Assembly: GCA_012511085.1 (NCBI GenBank)
Contig: JAAZGU010000128.1
Coordinates: 1-6,561, forward strand
Origin: Erysipelothrix sp.
Lineage (GTDB): Bacteria > Bacillota_I > Bacilli_A > Erysipelotrichales > Erysipelotrichaceae
DNA length: 6,561 nucleotides
Direction of reading: 5' to 3'
A program made the position numbers and the translations under genes. Positions 1 to 6,385 of the stretch are shown one piece after another. The notes under the pieces are model-generated. The model ran no database searches and had not been told where the DNA came from. It saw only the letters and a list, made by a program, of their open reading frames with translations. The first letter of the stretch is position 1. The number at the start of each line of letters is the position of its first letter.

Positions 1-338
1 ATGCAGAAGTTGATGAAGAACAAGAGATGCTGCGTCGAATTCGCAGAGAAATCAAGCCGCGTACGGGGTATGTGTCACGCTTTGAAAAATTAGCGGATGC
101 TTCCTATACTGATAAAAAAGAAGAACAACCAGCGCCACGGCGTCGAACCAAGGAACGCGAAGAACCGAAGATTGATGTCGTTGAGATGTTGAAACAAAAA
201 GATTACGACATCAAAATTGAGTACACTGAAGAAGAGCTGGAAGAAATTCGCAGACAAGAAGAAGCGGAACGCGCTTCATCGTGGATCGAAGACGATATTG
301 ACTTTGATCAATACGATGAATTTTACGAGGAGGAATAA
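1..338 (+). CDS. nusA: Transcription factor NusA, C-terminal end (5' part outside the window)
   Basis: The reading frame is open from the left edge (first full codon at 3), so the ATG at 27 is internal and this is the last 111 residues of a longer protein. No catalytic or RNA-binding domain is visible. The fragment is a highly charged tail: a basic stretch (RRIRREIKPR), a linker rich in Pro, Arg and Glu, a helix-prone Glu/Arg segment (EEELEEIRRQEEAER) and a very acidic end (IEDDIDFDQYDEFYEEE). The call rests mainly on position. In Bacillota nusA directly precedes ylxR, ylxQ, infB and rbfA, and that order is complete here. NusA proteins of Erysipelotrichia-like and mollicute-like bacteria can carry extra acidic tails after the KH domains; this is from memory and no alignment was made. 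NusA binds RNA polymerase and modulates pausing, termination and antitermination. Its TAA overlaps the ylxR ATG (TAATG). An unrelated acidic protein in the same place cannot be fully excluded. Confidence 0.75.
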   Translation, partial: AEVDEEQEMLRRIRREIKPRTGYVSRFEKLADASYTDKKEEQPAPRRRTKEREEPKIDVVEMLKQKDYDIKIEYTEEELEEIRRQEEAERASSWIEDDIDFDQYDEFYEEE

Positions 339-607
339 TGAAGAAAGCAAGAAAAGTTCCTTTGCGTAAATGCGTGGCAACGCAAGAAGTGTTACCTAAA
401 AAAGAATTGTTGCGGGTTGTAAGAACGCCAAAGCGGGAAGTTGTTGTTGATTTAACACAACGTCAAAACGGGCGCGGCGCTTACCTTAAAAAAAGTGAAG
501 CAGCCCTTGAACTCGCCAGAAAAAGAAATGCGCTTGCGAAAGCATTAGAAATTGAAATTCCTGAAACAATTTATGATGAATTGTTGGCATTGATTAATGA
601 GTCGTAA
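338..607 (+). CDS. ylxR: YlxR family (DUF448) RNA-binding protein
   Basis: An 89-residue basic protein of normal family length. It shows the DUF448 hallmarks: the N-terminal PLRKC segment (residues 8-12), a KKELLRVVR strand-turn (21-29), VDLT (37-40) and the NGRGAYL loop (44-50), followed by an Ala/Leu/Lys-rich helix and an acidic C-terminal helix. Family structures have a shallow basic surface around the GRGAY loop. The Bacillus subtilis homologue has been reported as a nucleoid-associated regulator and, more recently, as a modulator of RNase P (RnpM); transferring either role to this protein is inference. The start is set by an AGGAGG at 328-333, four bases before the ATG, and the ATG shares one base with the nusA stop, so the two are translationally coupled. 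The gene ends inside ylxQ, with an 11-base overlap. Confidence 0.93.
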   Translation: MKKARKVPLRKCVATQEVLPKKELLRVVRTPKREVVVDLTQRQNGRGAYLKKSEAALELARKRNALAKALEIEIPETIYDELLALINES

Positions 608-905
608 TTTCTATCAAAACTTAGGAATCTTACGTCGAGCGAATTTGCTTTTGATGGGAACCAAGTTGCATGAAGCGATTGCGCAGCGCAAGGTATTTCT
701 TGTTGTGATTGCTATGGATGCATCACAAAAAAGTAAAAAAACAATACTGAACAAATGCAAGTATTATGATTGCCCCATTATTTTTTATGGAGAACGGCAA
801 ACCTTGTCAAAGGCAATCGGAAAAAACGATATTGTTGCAATTGGGATTTTAGATCAATCCTTTGCAAGTAAAATATATGAACAATTGAAAGAGGTGGTGT
901 CATGA
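597..905 (+). CDS. ylxQ: YlxQ, L7Ae-family kink-turn-binding protein
   Basis: A 102-residue single-domain protein of the ribosomal L7Ae/L30e/S12e fold. Visible family marks are the N-terminal LGILRRAN helix (residues 9-16), G21 in the loop before helix 2, the hydrophobic strand KVFLVVIAMDAS (32-43) ending in the conserved D-A-S, the strand CPIIFYG (59-65), and the AIGK turn (73-76) before a final strand and helix. The B. subtilis homologues YbxF and YlxQ bind RNA kink-turns, so a role in ribosome or riboswitch RNA folding is likely but unproven here. The ATG lies inside the end of ylxR (11-base overlap) with no good Shine-Dalgarno before it, which suggests translation depends on ribosomes finishing ylxR. 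The stop overlaps the infB start as ATGA. Confidence 0.9.
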   Translation: MSRNFYQNLGILRRANLLLMGTKLHEAIAQRKVFLVVIAMDASQKSKKTILNKCKYYDCPIIFYGERQTLSKAIGKNDIVAIGILDQSFASKIYEQLKEVVS

Positions 906-2752
906 GTAGGCCAAAAAGAAGAACAAATAGAAGAAGGAAAAACCGTAAAAACAATCCTGCAAATAACCGGAGTGGTTTTAAAAAACGCAATGAAGAAGTA
1001 ATCAAAGAAATTACTTACTTTGATGGGATTACTGTCAATGAACTGGCAGAAAAACTTAATAAAAACGCTAGCGAAATTATTAAGTTACTGTTTATGCTCG
1101 GTAAAATGGTCACCATCAACTCAGCCATGGATGAAGAACTCATCCAACTAGTATGTCTTGAGTATGATGTGGAAGCCATTAAAGAAGATAGTGAGGATGA
1201 AGAAGACAATTTATTGGCCAACATTGTCGATGATCCGAAAGATTTAAGAGAAAGACCACCTGTTGTCACGATTATGGGTCATGTTGACCATGGTAAAACA
1301 ACACTGCTGGATACGATTCGTAAAGCACGCGTTGTTGATGATGAATTTGGCGGCATTACCCAACACATTGGTGCCTATCAAGTAGCTGTGGATGATCACA
1401 AAATTACATTTCTTGATACACCGGGGCACGAAGCGTTTACCGCCATGCGCGCCCGTGGTGCAAAAATTACAGATTTAGTTATCATTGTTGTTGCTGCTGA
1501 TGATGGGGTTATGCCTCAAACAAAGGAAGCGATTGACCATGCCAAGGCTGCTGAAGTTCCGATTTTAGTAGCCATTAACAAAATTGATAAAGACACCGCA
1601 AATCCTGAACGGATTATGAGTGAACTTGCAGACATTGGCCTGATGCCAGAAGTCTGGGGTGGTGATACCATCTTTGTTGAAATTTCGGCACTTAAAGGCC
1701 AAGGCATCGATGACTTATTAGAGAATATTTTAGTATTGATGGAAGTTGCAGAATTAAAGGCAAATCCAAATCGTTTGGCAAGTGGTACCGTAATCGAAGC
1801 ATCCCTTGATCGGGGCCGGGGTCCAGTAACCACATTGCTTATCCAAAATGGAACTTTAAAAGCTGGTGATCCAGTGGTCGTTGGTACCGCCTTTGGGCGT
1901 GTGCGCCGCATGAATGATGATTTAGGCAAAGAAATCAAAGAAGCCGGACCCTCAACACCCGTTGAAATCATCGGCTTGAATGATGTGCCAATTGCTGGTG
2001 ATCTCTTTAAAGCCTTTGAAGATGAACGCAAAGCACGGACGCTTGCGGATAAGCGGGCACAAACTCGGATTGAATCCGAACGTGTTAAAACCAGTGCGAT
2101 GACGCTTGATGATTTATCGCAACAAATTCAAGAAGGAAACATTCATGAAGTGCCTGTTATTATTAAAGCGGATGTTCAAGGATCTGCAGAAGCAGTAAAA
2201 AGCTCCTTGGAGAAAATTGACGTGGAAGGTGTCCGTATCAATGTCATTCGCCACACAGCGGGTGCCATTAGTGAATCGGATTTGATGCTGGCGATTGCCT
2301 CAAAAGCAATTATTGTTGGATTCAATGTCCGGCCGACAGCGGCGATTCGTAAGATGGCAAAAGAAGAAGGTGTTGACATTCGTTTGTACAACATCATTTA
2401 CAAAGCCGTTGAACAAATGGAAAGTGCCATGAAAGGGCTGCTTGATCCAATCTTTGAAGAAGTTATTCACGGGCAAGCCGAAGTTCGTCAACTATTTAAA
2501 GCTTCGAAAATTGGTACCATTGCGGGTTGTATGGTTACCGATGGTAAAATCGTTCGAAACAGCTTTGTCCGCTTGATGCGTGACGGTGTTGTTATTTACG
2601 ACGGTAAAATGAGTTCCTTGAAACGTTTTCAAAACGACGCGCGTGAAGTTGCGGAAGGTTATGAATGCGGAATTACAATTGAAAACTACAATGATATTAA
2701 AATCGATGATGTCATTGAAGCTTACGGTGAAGTTGCAGTAGAAAGGGAGTAA
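902..2752 (+). CDS. infB: Translation initiation factor IF-2
   Basis: A GTPase that delivers and positions initiator fMet-tRNA on the 30S subunit and promotes 50S joining. At 616 residues it is a compact IF-2 (B. subtilis about 716, E. coli 890). It has a short Arg/Asn/Lys-rich leader (residues 1-30), one IF2-N module (about 36-92), then the G domain. The G motifs are all intact: G1 GHVDHGKT (126-133), G2 GGITQHIGA (150-158), G3 DTPGH (172-176), G4 NKID (226-229) and G5 SALKG (262-266). Domain II begins near 293 (ASGTVIEASLDRGRGPV), domain III covers about 400-510, and domain IV, which binds fMet-tRNA, ends with EGYECGI (585-591). The ATG overlaps the ylxQ stop by four bases, and GAGGTGG (891-897) lies at good spacing. 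No key residue is missing. Confidence 0.98.
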   Translation: MSRPKRRTNRRRKNRKNNPANNRSGFKKRNEEVIKEITYFDGITVNELAEKLNKNASEIIKLLFMLGKMVTINSAMDEELIQLVCLEYDVEAIKEDSEDEEDNLLANIVDDPKDLRERPPVVTIMGHVDHGKTTLLDTIRKARVVDDEFGGITQHIGAYQVAVDDHKITFLDTPGHEAFTAMRARGAKITDLVIIVVAADDGVMPQTKEAIDHAKAAEVPILVAINKIDKDTANPERIMSELADIGLMPEVWGGDTIFVEISALKGQGIDDLLENILVLMEVAELKANPNRLASGTVIEASLDRGRGPVTTLLIQNGTLKAGDPVVVGTAFGRVRRMNDDLGKEIKEAGPSTPVEIIGLNDVPIAGDLFKAFEDERKARTLADKRAQTRIESERVKTSAMTLDDLSQQIQEGNIHEVPVIIKADVQGSAEAVKSSLEKIDVEGVRINVIRHTAGAISESDLMLAIASKAIIVGFNVRPTAAIRKMAKEEGVDIRLYNIIYKAVEQMESAMKGLLDPIFEEVIHGQAEVRQLFKASKIGTIAGCMVTDGKIVRNSFVRLMRDGVVIYDGKMSSLKRFQNDAREVAEGYECGITIENYNDIKIDDVIEAYGEVAVERE

Positions 2753-2756
2753 AATT

Positions 2757-3098
2757 ATGGCTAAAATTAGAGTTGAACGCGTTGAGCAAATTGTTAAAAA
2801 AGAAGTGAGTCTCATCTTACAAAATGAAGTGAAAGACCCACGGCTGAGTAACGTGATCATCACGGACGCGAAAGTGACTAGTGATTTTTCCTTTGCGACC
2901 TTGTTTGTCACGTTCATGCAAAGTGAACATACAAATGAAGAAATATTTGATTCCCTTGAACGTGCCAAAGGATTCATTCGTTCCAAGCTATCGTCCTTTC
3001 TTAAAATTAAAAAAGTACCCCAATTAATCTTTAAATACGATGACTCCTTAGAGGTTGGTAATCGTATCGATGAGGTACTGAAAGATCTATCAAATTAA
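2757..3098 (+). CDS. rbfA: 30S ribosome-binding factor RbfA
   Basis: A 113-residue KH-like protein that acts late in 30S assembly by helping 16S rRNA processing and central pseudoknot maturation. It shows RVERVEQIVKKEVS (residues 5-18), the signature VKDPRL (25-30), the central strands VIITDAKVTSDFSFATLFVTF (33-53), the helix LERAKGFIRSKL (67-78) that holds the RbfA form of the KH kink, and the C-terminal PQLIFKYDDSLEVGNRID (88-105). Length is normal for the family. Its ribosome binding site AAGGGAG (2743-2749) lies over the end of infB, and the ATG follows the infB stop after four bases. It is the last gene of the operon: truB and ribF, which often follow rbfA in Bacillota, are absent, and a terminator follows at once. 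Confidence 0.97.
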   Translation: MAKIRVERVEQIVKKEVSLILQNEVKDPRLSNVIITDAKVTSDFSFATLFVTFMQSEHTNEEIFDSLERAKGFIRSKLSSFLKIKKVPQLIFKYDDSLEVGNRIDEVLKDLSN

Positions 3099-3130
3099 AA
3101 GAAGTTTATCACAAACTTCTTTTTTGTTTT
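3097..3130 (+). terminator. Intrinsic terminator after rbfA, probably bidirectional
   Basis: The arms AAAAGAAGTTT (3097-3107) and AAACTTCTTTT (3113-3123) are perfectly complementary, with a five-base loop (ATCAC), and are followed by TTGTTTT. The left arm begins in the rbfA stop codon. On the minus strand the same hairpin is followed by TTTTAATTTG, a weaker T-tract that could still end the converging gene. Confidence 0.88.
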
Positions 3131-3938
3131 AAAATCGTTTTCGAGGTTTTGGACAATGCTGACACACCGGGTGCACGAGTTCATTTTTATAAAAACCATC
3201 ACTAATACTCGTGAATTGATGTCCTGCAAGGATTTCACTCAAGAGGGTGTGAAAGATATTACCCAAAACGATACGCTGACCATTGTAGTGATTGCAGGGA
3301 ATCACATTTCCATTTTGCATGATGCCGAGCATGGTAACACAGCCATAACAGCGACCAATTTTTTTAGGAGCGACAAGCTCCTTTTTTGATACGGTTTGTT
3401 TGCATTGAATCACAAGCAAGGGGCTGATATTAATTTGAAATCCCCGATTCCATAAATCGTTGTTTAAATCCAAGCCGATTTCACTGATGAAATCTAAAAC
3501 ATGCGGATGGTAGTTGGTTGGATCGCCAAAGGGGAGGTTGATAAGAACCTTAACCTTATGATCCATTAAGCTTTGAACGCTGTCATAAAGCCGTTTTGAG
3601 CTATTTTTATTATCAAAGCATCCATTTTCAACGAGTTTCTCAATTGAAAAATAAACACGCGCGAGCGCGCTATTATCAAGGTTGGATTCCAAGACATCAA
3701 GAAATTTTAAATACGATATCTCAACATTAAAACGATAGTTGAGTTGTTTTGTCAAATGAAAAATACGGGTTATATCGGGATGATAATTCACATCATGATA
3801 GAGTGAATAAGTAATATGATCCGTATAGGGGCGTGCTTGCGTTAAGAGATGCTCCACAAGCGCATAGGGAGTGTGGATGTATTGTTGTTTTGGCTCATCA
3901 AAGTGAACCACATCGACATAGATTGTTTTAAATTTCAC
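3129..3938 (-). CDS. Degenerate radical SAM/SPASM-type protein lacking the catalytic cluster motif
   Basis: A 269-residue protein without a signal peptide or membrane segment. The C-terminal part is SPASM/twitch-like: C200-x9-G-x4-C215 (GCVTMLGIMQNGNVIPC), then VLGNIF (224-229), a helix LLSEILAG (232-239) and a terminal C259-x2-C262 pair. These four cysteines could bind one auxiliary Fe-S cluster; C197 is a further candidate. The N-terminal half follows the layout of a known firmicute radical SAM family, as I remember it: IYV-strand, PYTDHI (37-42), HPDI (53-56), then a strand where TNG is expected (NVEISY, 71-76). However, the IYVDVVHFDEPKQQY stretch has no CX3CX2C, and where GEP is expected the sequence reads HDV (48-50). 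It is therefore probably a pseudoenzyme or relic with a different role. The start is GTG at 3938-3936, with GGTGAT just upstream; an in-frame stop lies at 3960-3962, so no longer frame was cut off. It follows the ATPase gene after 46 bases. Confidence 0.75.
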   Translation of the reverse strand: MKFKTIYVDVVHFDEPKQQYIHTPYALVEHLLTQARPYTDHITYSLYHDVNYHPDITRIFHLTKQLNYRFNVEISYLKFLDVLESNLDNSALARVYFSIEKLVENGCFDNKNSSKRLYDSVQSLMDHKVKVLINLPFGDPTNYHPHVLDFISEIGLDLNNDLWNRGFQINISPLLVIQCKQTVSKKELVAPKKIGRCYGCVTMLGIMQNGNVIPCNHYNGQRIVLGNIFHTLLSEILAGHQFTSISDGFYKNELVHPVCQHCPKPRKRF

Positions 3939-3953
3939 ATTATCACCGCTACT

Positions 3954-3982
3954 ATTATATTATTTAATTCACAAACTAGCAA
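3954..3982 (-). promoter_or_regulatory. Candidate sigma-A promoter for the degenerate radical SAM gene
   Basis: On the minus strand a perfect -10 TATAAT (3959-3954) lies 17 bases after TTGCTA (3982-3977), which matches the TTGACA -35 at four of six positions. Transcription would start near 3947, only about nine bases before the GTG start, leaving just GGTGATAAT as the leader. The -35 lies close to the end of the ATPase gene. The region is AT-rich, so a chance match is possible. Confidence 0.5.
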
Positions 3983-3984
3983 GC

Positions 3985-4710
3985 TTATCGGGTGATTCGT
4001 GCTAAAAAGGTTTTTGTACGTTCATTTTTAGGATGATTGAAAATTTGGGATGGTGTCCCAACTTCACAGACGCGACCATCATCCATAAAAATAACACGGT
4101 CAGCAACTTCTTTGGCAAAACTCATTTCGTGTGTCACGATCAGCATGGTTAAGCCTTCCTGGGTGAGAGCTTTAATAACGTCGAGTACTTCGCCCACAAG
4201 TTCGGGATCAAGCGCAGAGGTTGGTTCATCAAGCAACAACACTTTTGGATTCATGCACAAGGCACGAGCAATCGCAACACGTTGCTTTTGACCGCCCGAT
4301 AATTTCTTGACCGAATGTTTTGCGAAGTTTAACATGCCAACCTTTTCTAGGTTCGCCTTAGCGATCGCTAAGGCTTCAGCTTTTGAGCGTTTTAAAACTT
4401 TGGTTTGACCAATCGTTAAATTCTTAAGGACGCTCAAGTGATTGAATAAATTGAAGGATTGAAAAATCATGCCGACTTTGGTGCGATACGAATTGATGTT
4501 GATGCTAGGGGAGGTGACTTCTTCATTATCGACCACAATGTTTCCAGCATCTGGAACTTCTAGCATATTAATGCAGCGCAGCAAGGTGCTTTTTCCTGAT
4601 CCAGATGCCCCAATTAAGCAAACAACTTCATTGACTTTCACATCCAAACTAATATCTGACAATACAATTTGTTCATCAAATGCTTTGCTTAAATTAGATA
4701 TCTTAATCAT
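3985..4710 (-). CDS. Amino-acid ABC transporter ATPase, predicted lysine uptake
   Basis: A 241-residue cytoplasmic ATPase of the GlnQ/HisP/ArtP family that powers import by the neighbouring permease. All nucleotide-binding motifs are intact: Walker A GASGSGKST (residues 34-42), Q-loop Q84 in MIFQSFNLF, signature LSGGQ (137-141), Walker B VLLLDEP (157-163) with the D-loop SALD (165-168), and the switch histidine H194 in VTHEM. FNLFNHLSVLKNL (86-98) is typical of the polar amino-acid subfamily. Length is normal. The ATG overlaps the permease stop as ATGA, and AAAGGTGGTG (plus positions 4715-4724) serves as ribosome binding site inside the permease gene. Substrate specificity is not written in the ATPase; lysine is inferred from the riboswitch at the head of the operon. 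Confidence 0.95.
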   Translation of the reverse strand: MIKISNLSKAFDEQIVLSDISLDVKVNEVVCLIGASGSGKSTLLRCINMLEVPDAGNIVVDNEEVTSPSININSYRTKVGMIFQSFNLFNHLSVLKNLTIGQTKVLKRSKAEALAIAKANLEKVGMLNFAKHSVKKLSGGQKQRVAIARALCMNPKVLLLDEPTSALDPELVGEVLDVIKALTQEGLTMLIVTHEMSFAKEVADRVIFMDDGRVCEVGTPSQIFNHPKNERTKTFLARITR

Positions 4711-5495
4711 GTGGCACCACCTTTTTTAAACACTTTGAAAGCACCAGAAAAACTTGAACTTGCACCAATAAAACCAGCGGGTGTATCCAAGCGCTTTTCA
4801 ATGATTCTTAAAATGCTAGTCACAGTGAGTGTTAAAATTAAATAAATCACTGCAGTTACTAGGAAGGTTTCTGTAAAGCGAAACACATTGCCAGCGACCG
4901 CTAAGGATTGGAAGAAGAGTTCCGACACTCCGATGACATTTAAGACGCTGGTGTCTTTGATATTGACCACAAACTCATTGCCAATGGCAGGAAAGGAGTT
5001 TTTAATGGCTTGCGGTAAAATAATGATGACCATGGCTAGTGCGTGATGCATGCCAATTGAACGCGCGGCTTCGTATTGACCATCATCAAGCGATTGAATC
5101 CCAGCTCGAATAATTTCAGCCATGTAGGCGCCTGTGTTAACGGATACGATGATGAGTGCCGCTTGCCAGGGTGACCAGCCTAAGGTTGGACGCAAACCAT
5201 AATATAAAAACATGGATTGCACCATCATCGGGGTCCCACGAAAGACTTCGATGTAAACATTCGCAAGGATCTTGAGTCCGTATTTAAAAAGACGGCTTAA
5301 GATACGATCATGCTTTTGAATCGTAATCAGTTTTAAACTCGCAAAGAAAAGCCCGATAACTAAACCAAAAATGGTAGCACTCAAGGATATAATTAAGGTG
5401 TTACGAATTCCAAAAAGAAACATAACCTTGTAGCGATTATAAATGGAGAATGCCCCTTTGAAGTTAAAGAGGGCATTCAAAATAAACATATTCAT
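4707..5495 (-). CDS. Amino-acid ABC transporter permease, predicted lysine uptake
   Basis: A 262-residue inner-membrane protein of the HisM/GlnP-type family. The EAA loop that docks on the ATPase is a textbook match: E142-A-A-x3-G148-x9-I158-x-L160-P161. RGTPMMVQ (residues 86-93) is another family mark. Hydrophobic segments are visible at about 28-55, 72-100, 110-130, 152-162, 182-202 and 210-232, of which about five should span the membrane. Only one permease is encoded, so it probably works as a homodimer. The ATG shares one base with the stop of the binding-protein gene (TAATG) and no clear Shine-Dalgarno precedes it, so it is likely translated by coupling; M3 at 5489 is an alternative start. 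After the last membrane segment there is a Gly/Ser/Phe-rich tail of about 25 residues (from TPAGFIGA on), longer than usual. Confidence 0.94.
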   Translation of the reverse strand: MNMFILNALFNFKGAFSIYNRYKVMFLFGIRNTLIISLSATIFGLVIGLFFASLKLITIQKHDRILSRLFKYGLKILANVYIEVFRGTPMMVQSMFLYYGLRPTLGWSPWQAALIIVSVNTGAYMAEIIRAGIQSLDDGQYEAARSIGMHHALAMVIIILPQAIKNSFPAIGNEFVVNIKDTSVLNVIGVSELFFQSLAVAGNVFRFTETFLVTAVIYLILTLTVTSILRIIEKRLDTPAGFIGASSSFSGAFKVFKKGGAT

Positions 5496-6319
5496 TAATC
5501 TTGCGCTTCTGGTTGGCGCATGAGCGCTTCATTCATCCAGATGTTGCGTGTTTCAGTTGAAATACTAGCCAGAATTTCGTTAATTTGGTTAAGTAATTCA
5601 GTATCACTTTGACGCAAAGCAACCGAGACGGTGGTATCTTCTTCATCCGTCACAAAGCCAGCCTCACCTTCAAAATCAATGATGATTAGTTCTGGGTTAT
5701 TCGCAACAATACTAATCGCTACCGGTCGTTCTGATACCATCGCATCCGCTTCTTTGGAAACCACAGAATTGGTCAACAAGGGAAAGGATGACAAAGGCGT
5801 TTGATGGATAACTTGATCAATTTGGTCAATGATATCATCATGGAAGGTGCTGCGTTGAGCTACCACTTTCGCGCCTGAAAAATCACTAAGGGATGTCGCA
5901 TCCACATACATTGAGTCCGCCCGGACAATCAAGACCATGTCACTGGCGTAGTAGGGGATGGAAAAGGCGACTTGTTCGCGGCGTTCTTCCGTATCTGTCA
6001 TACCCGCCACAATCATATCAATCTCATTTGAATTTAACGCTGCTTCTAAACCTTCCCAGGCTATTTGCTTTACAATCAGTTCTTTGTCTAATCCATTGGC
6101 GATGGCACTCGCGATGGTGATGTCATAGCCATCACAGTAGGCGACATTATCTTGGATTTGAATGGCCGTTTCGCTGGCTCCAACTTGGGACCAATTAAAG
6201 GGAGCGTAATCACACTCGAGACCAACAACAATGACATCATCACTGTTATTTGGGGTGTTGCTGCAAGCACTCACTAATAAAACAAGACTTAAACTTACTA
6301 AAAATAATAATCTTTTCAT
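5495..6319 (-). CDS. Amino-acid-binding lipoprotein of the ABC transporter, predicted lysine-binding
   Basis: A 274-residue extracellular solute-binding protein (SBP_bac_3 family) anchored to the membrane. The signal peptide MKRLLFLVSLSLVLLVSAC ends in the lipobox LVSAC with the lipidated C19. The first lobe shows VGLECDYAPFNW (residues 32-43) and DGYDITIASAI (63-73), then GMTDTEERREQVAFS (106-120), where T110 and R113 sit at the positions that grip the amino acid's carboxylate in this family. ADAMVSERPVA (191-201) has E197 at the usual acidic position for the amino group. I chose the ATG at 6319 because a perfect AAGGAGGATC precedes it; the frame extends to a TTG at 6340, but that would overlap the terminator T-tract. 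C36 and C62 in the mature domain could form a disulfide. Lysine as ligand is inferred from the upstream riboswitch. Confidence 0.93.
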   Translation of the reverse strand: MKRLLFLVSLSLVLLVSACSNTPNNSDDVIVVGLECDYAPFNWSQVGASETAIQIQDNVAYCDGYDITIASAIANGLDKELIVKQIAWEGLEAALNSNEIDMIVAGMTDTEERREQVAFSIPYYASDMVLIVRADSMYVDATSLSDFSGAKVVAQRSTFHDDIIDQIDQVIHQTPLSSFPLLTNSVVSKEADAMVSERPVAISIVANNPELIIIDFEGEAGFVTDEEDTTVSVALRQSDTELLNQINEILASISTETRNIWMNEALMRQPEAQD

Positions 6320-6321
6320 AA

Positions 6322-6331
6322 GATCCTCCTT
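6322..6331 (-). promoter_or_regulatory. Ribosome binding site that fixes the binding-protein start
   Basis: AAGGAGGATC on the minus strand is an almost complete complement of the 16S rRNA 3' end and ends two bases before the ATG (core GGAGG six bases before it). It decides for the ATG at 6319 and against the in-frame TTG at 6340, and it lies just downstream of the riboswitch terminator. Confidence 0.85.
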
Positions 6332-6338
6332 CTTGTAC

Positions 6339-6368
6339 AAAACAAAAGATCGTGGCTACCACGACCTT
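6339..6368 (-). terminator. Riboswitch-controlled intrinsic terminator
   Basis: On the minus strand AAGGTCGTGG (6368-6359), loop TAG, and CCACGATCTT (6355-6346) form a ten-pair stem with a single G-U pair, followed by TTGTTTT. It lies between the lysine aptamer and the binding-protein start, so it is the expression platform that would stop transcription when lysine is bound. An alternative hairpin, CCTTAA (6385-6380) with TTAAGG (6370-6365), takes the base of its left arm and is the likely antiterminator. Confidence 0.88.
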
Positions 6369-6385
6369 AAATTTCTACATTAAGG
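6365..6385 (-). promoter_or_regulatory. Candidate antiterminator hairpin of the lysine riboswitch
   Basis: CCTTAA (6385-6380) pairs perfectly with TTAAGG (6370-6365) across a nine-base loop. The 3' half overlaps the first four bases of the terminator's left arm (AAGG), and the 5' half overlaps the possible outer P1 strand TAATGTA (6382-6376). The hairpin therefore excludes both, as expected for the lysine-free, transcription-on form. With six pairs, four of them A-U, it is weak by itself. Confidence 0.55.

Noticed and set aside
27..338. A separate small gene starting at the ATG at 27
   Set aside because: The frame is open to the window edge, no ribosome binding site precedes 27, and the gene order predicts the end of nusA here.
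1516..2031. Long open frame on the minus strand opposite infB
   Set aside because: It lies wholly inside the conserved IF-2 G domain, has no recognisable protein features and no ribosome binding site; it is a shadow of infB codon use.
3129..3985. The pseudo-radical SAM gene as a 5'-truncated pseudogene of a full enzyme
   Set aside because: The N-terminal strand that normally precedes CX3CX2C is still present (KTIYVDVV), the frame is intact, and a promoter and start signal sit directly upstream; the motif is lost within the protein and not cut off.
5893..6120. Plus-strand open frame opposite the binding-protein gene
   Set aside because: It is antisense to a clear SBP_bac_3 gene, has low-complexity Ser/Pro/His translation and no start signals.
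6320..6340. TTG at 6340 as the start of the binding protein, giving 281 residues
   Set aside because: It has no ribosome binding site, would lie on the terminator T-tract, and adds MYKKEDL in front of a standard lipoprotein signal peptide; the ATG at 6319 has a perfect AAGGAGG.
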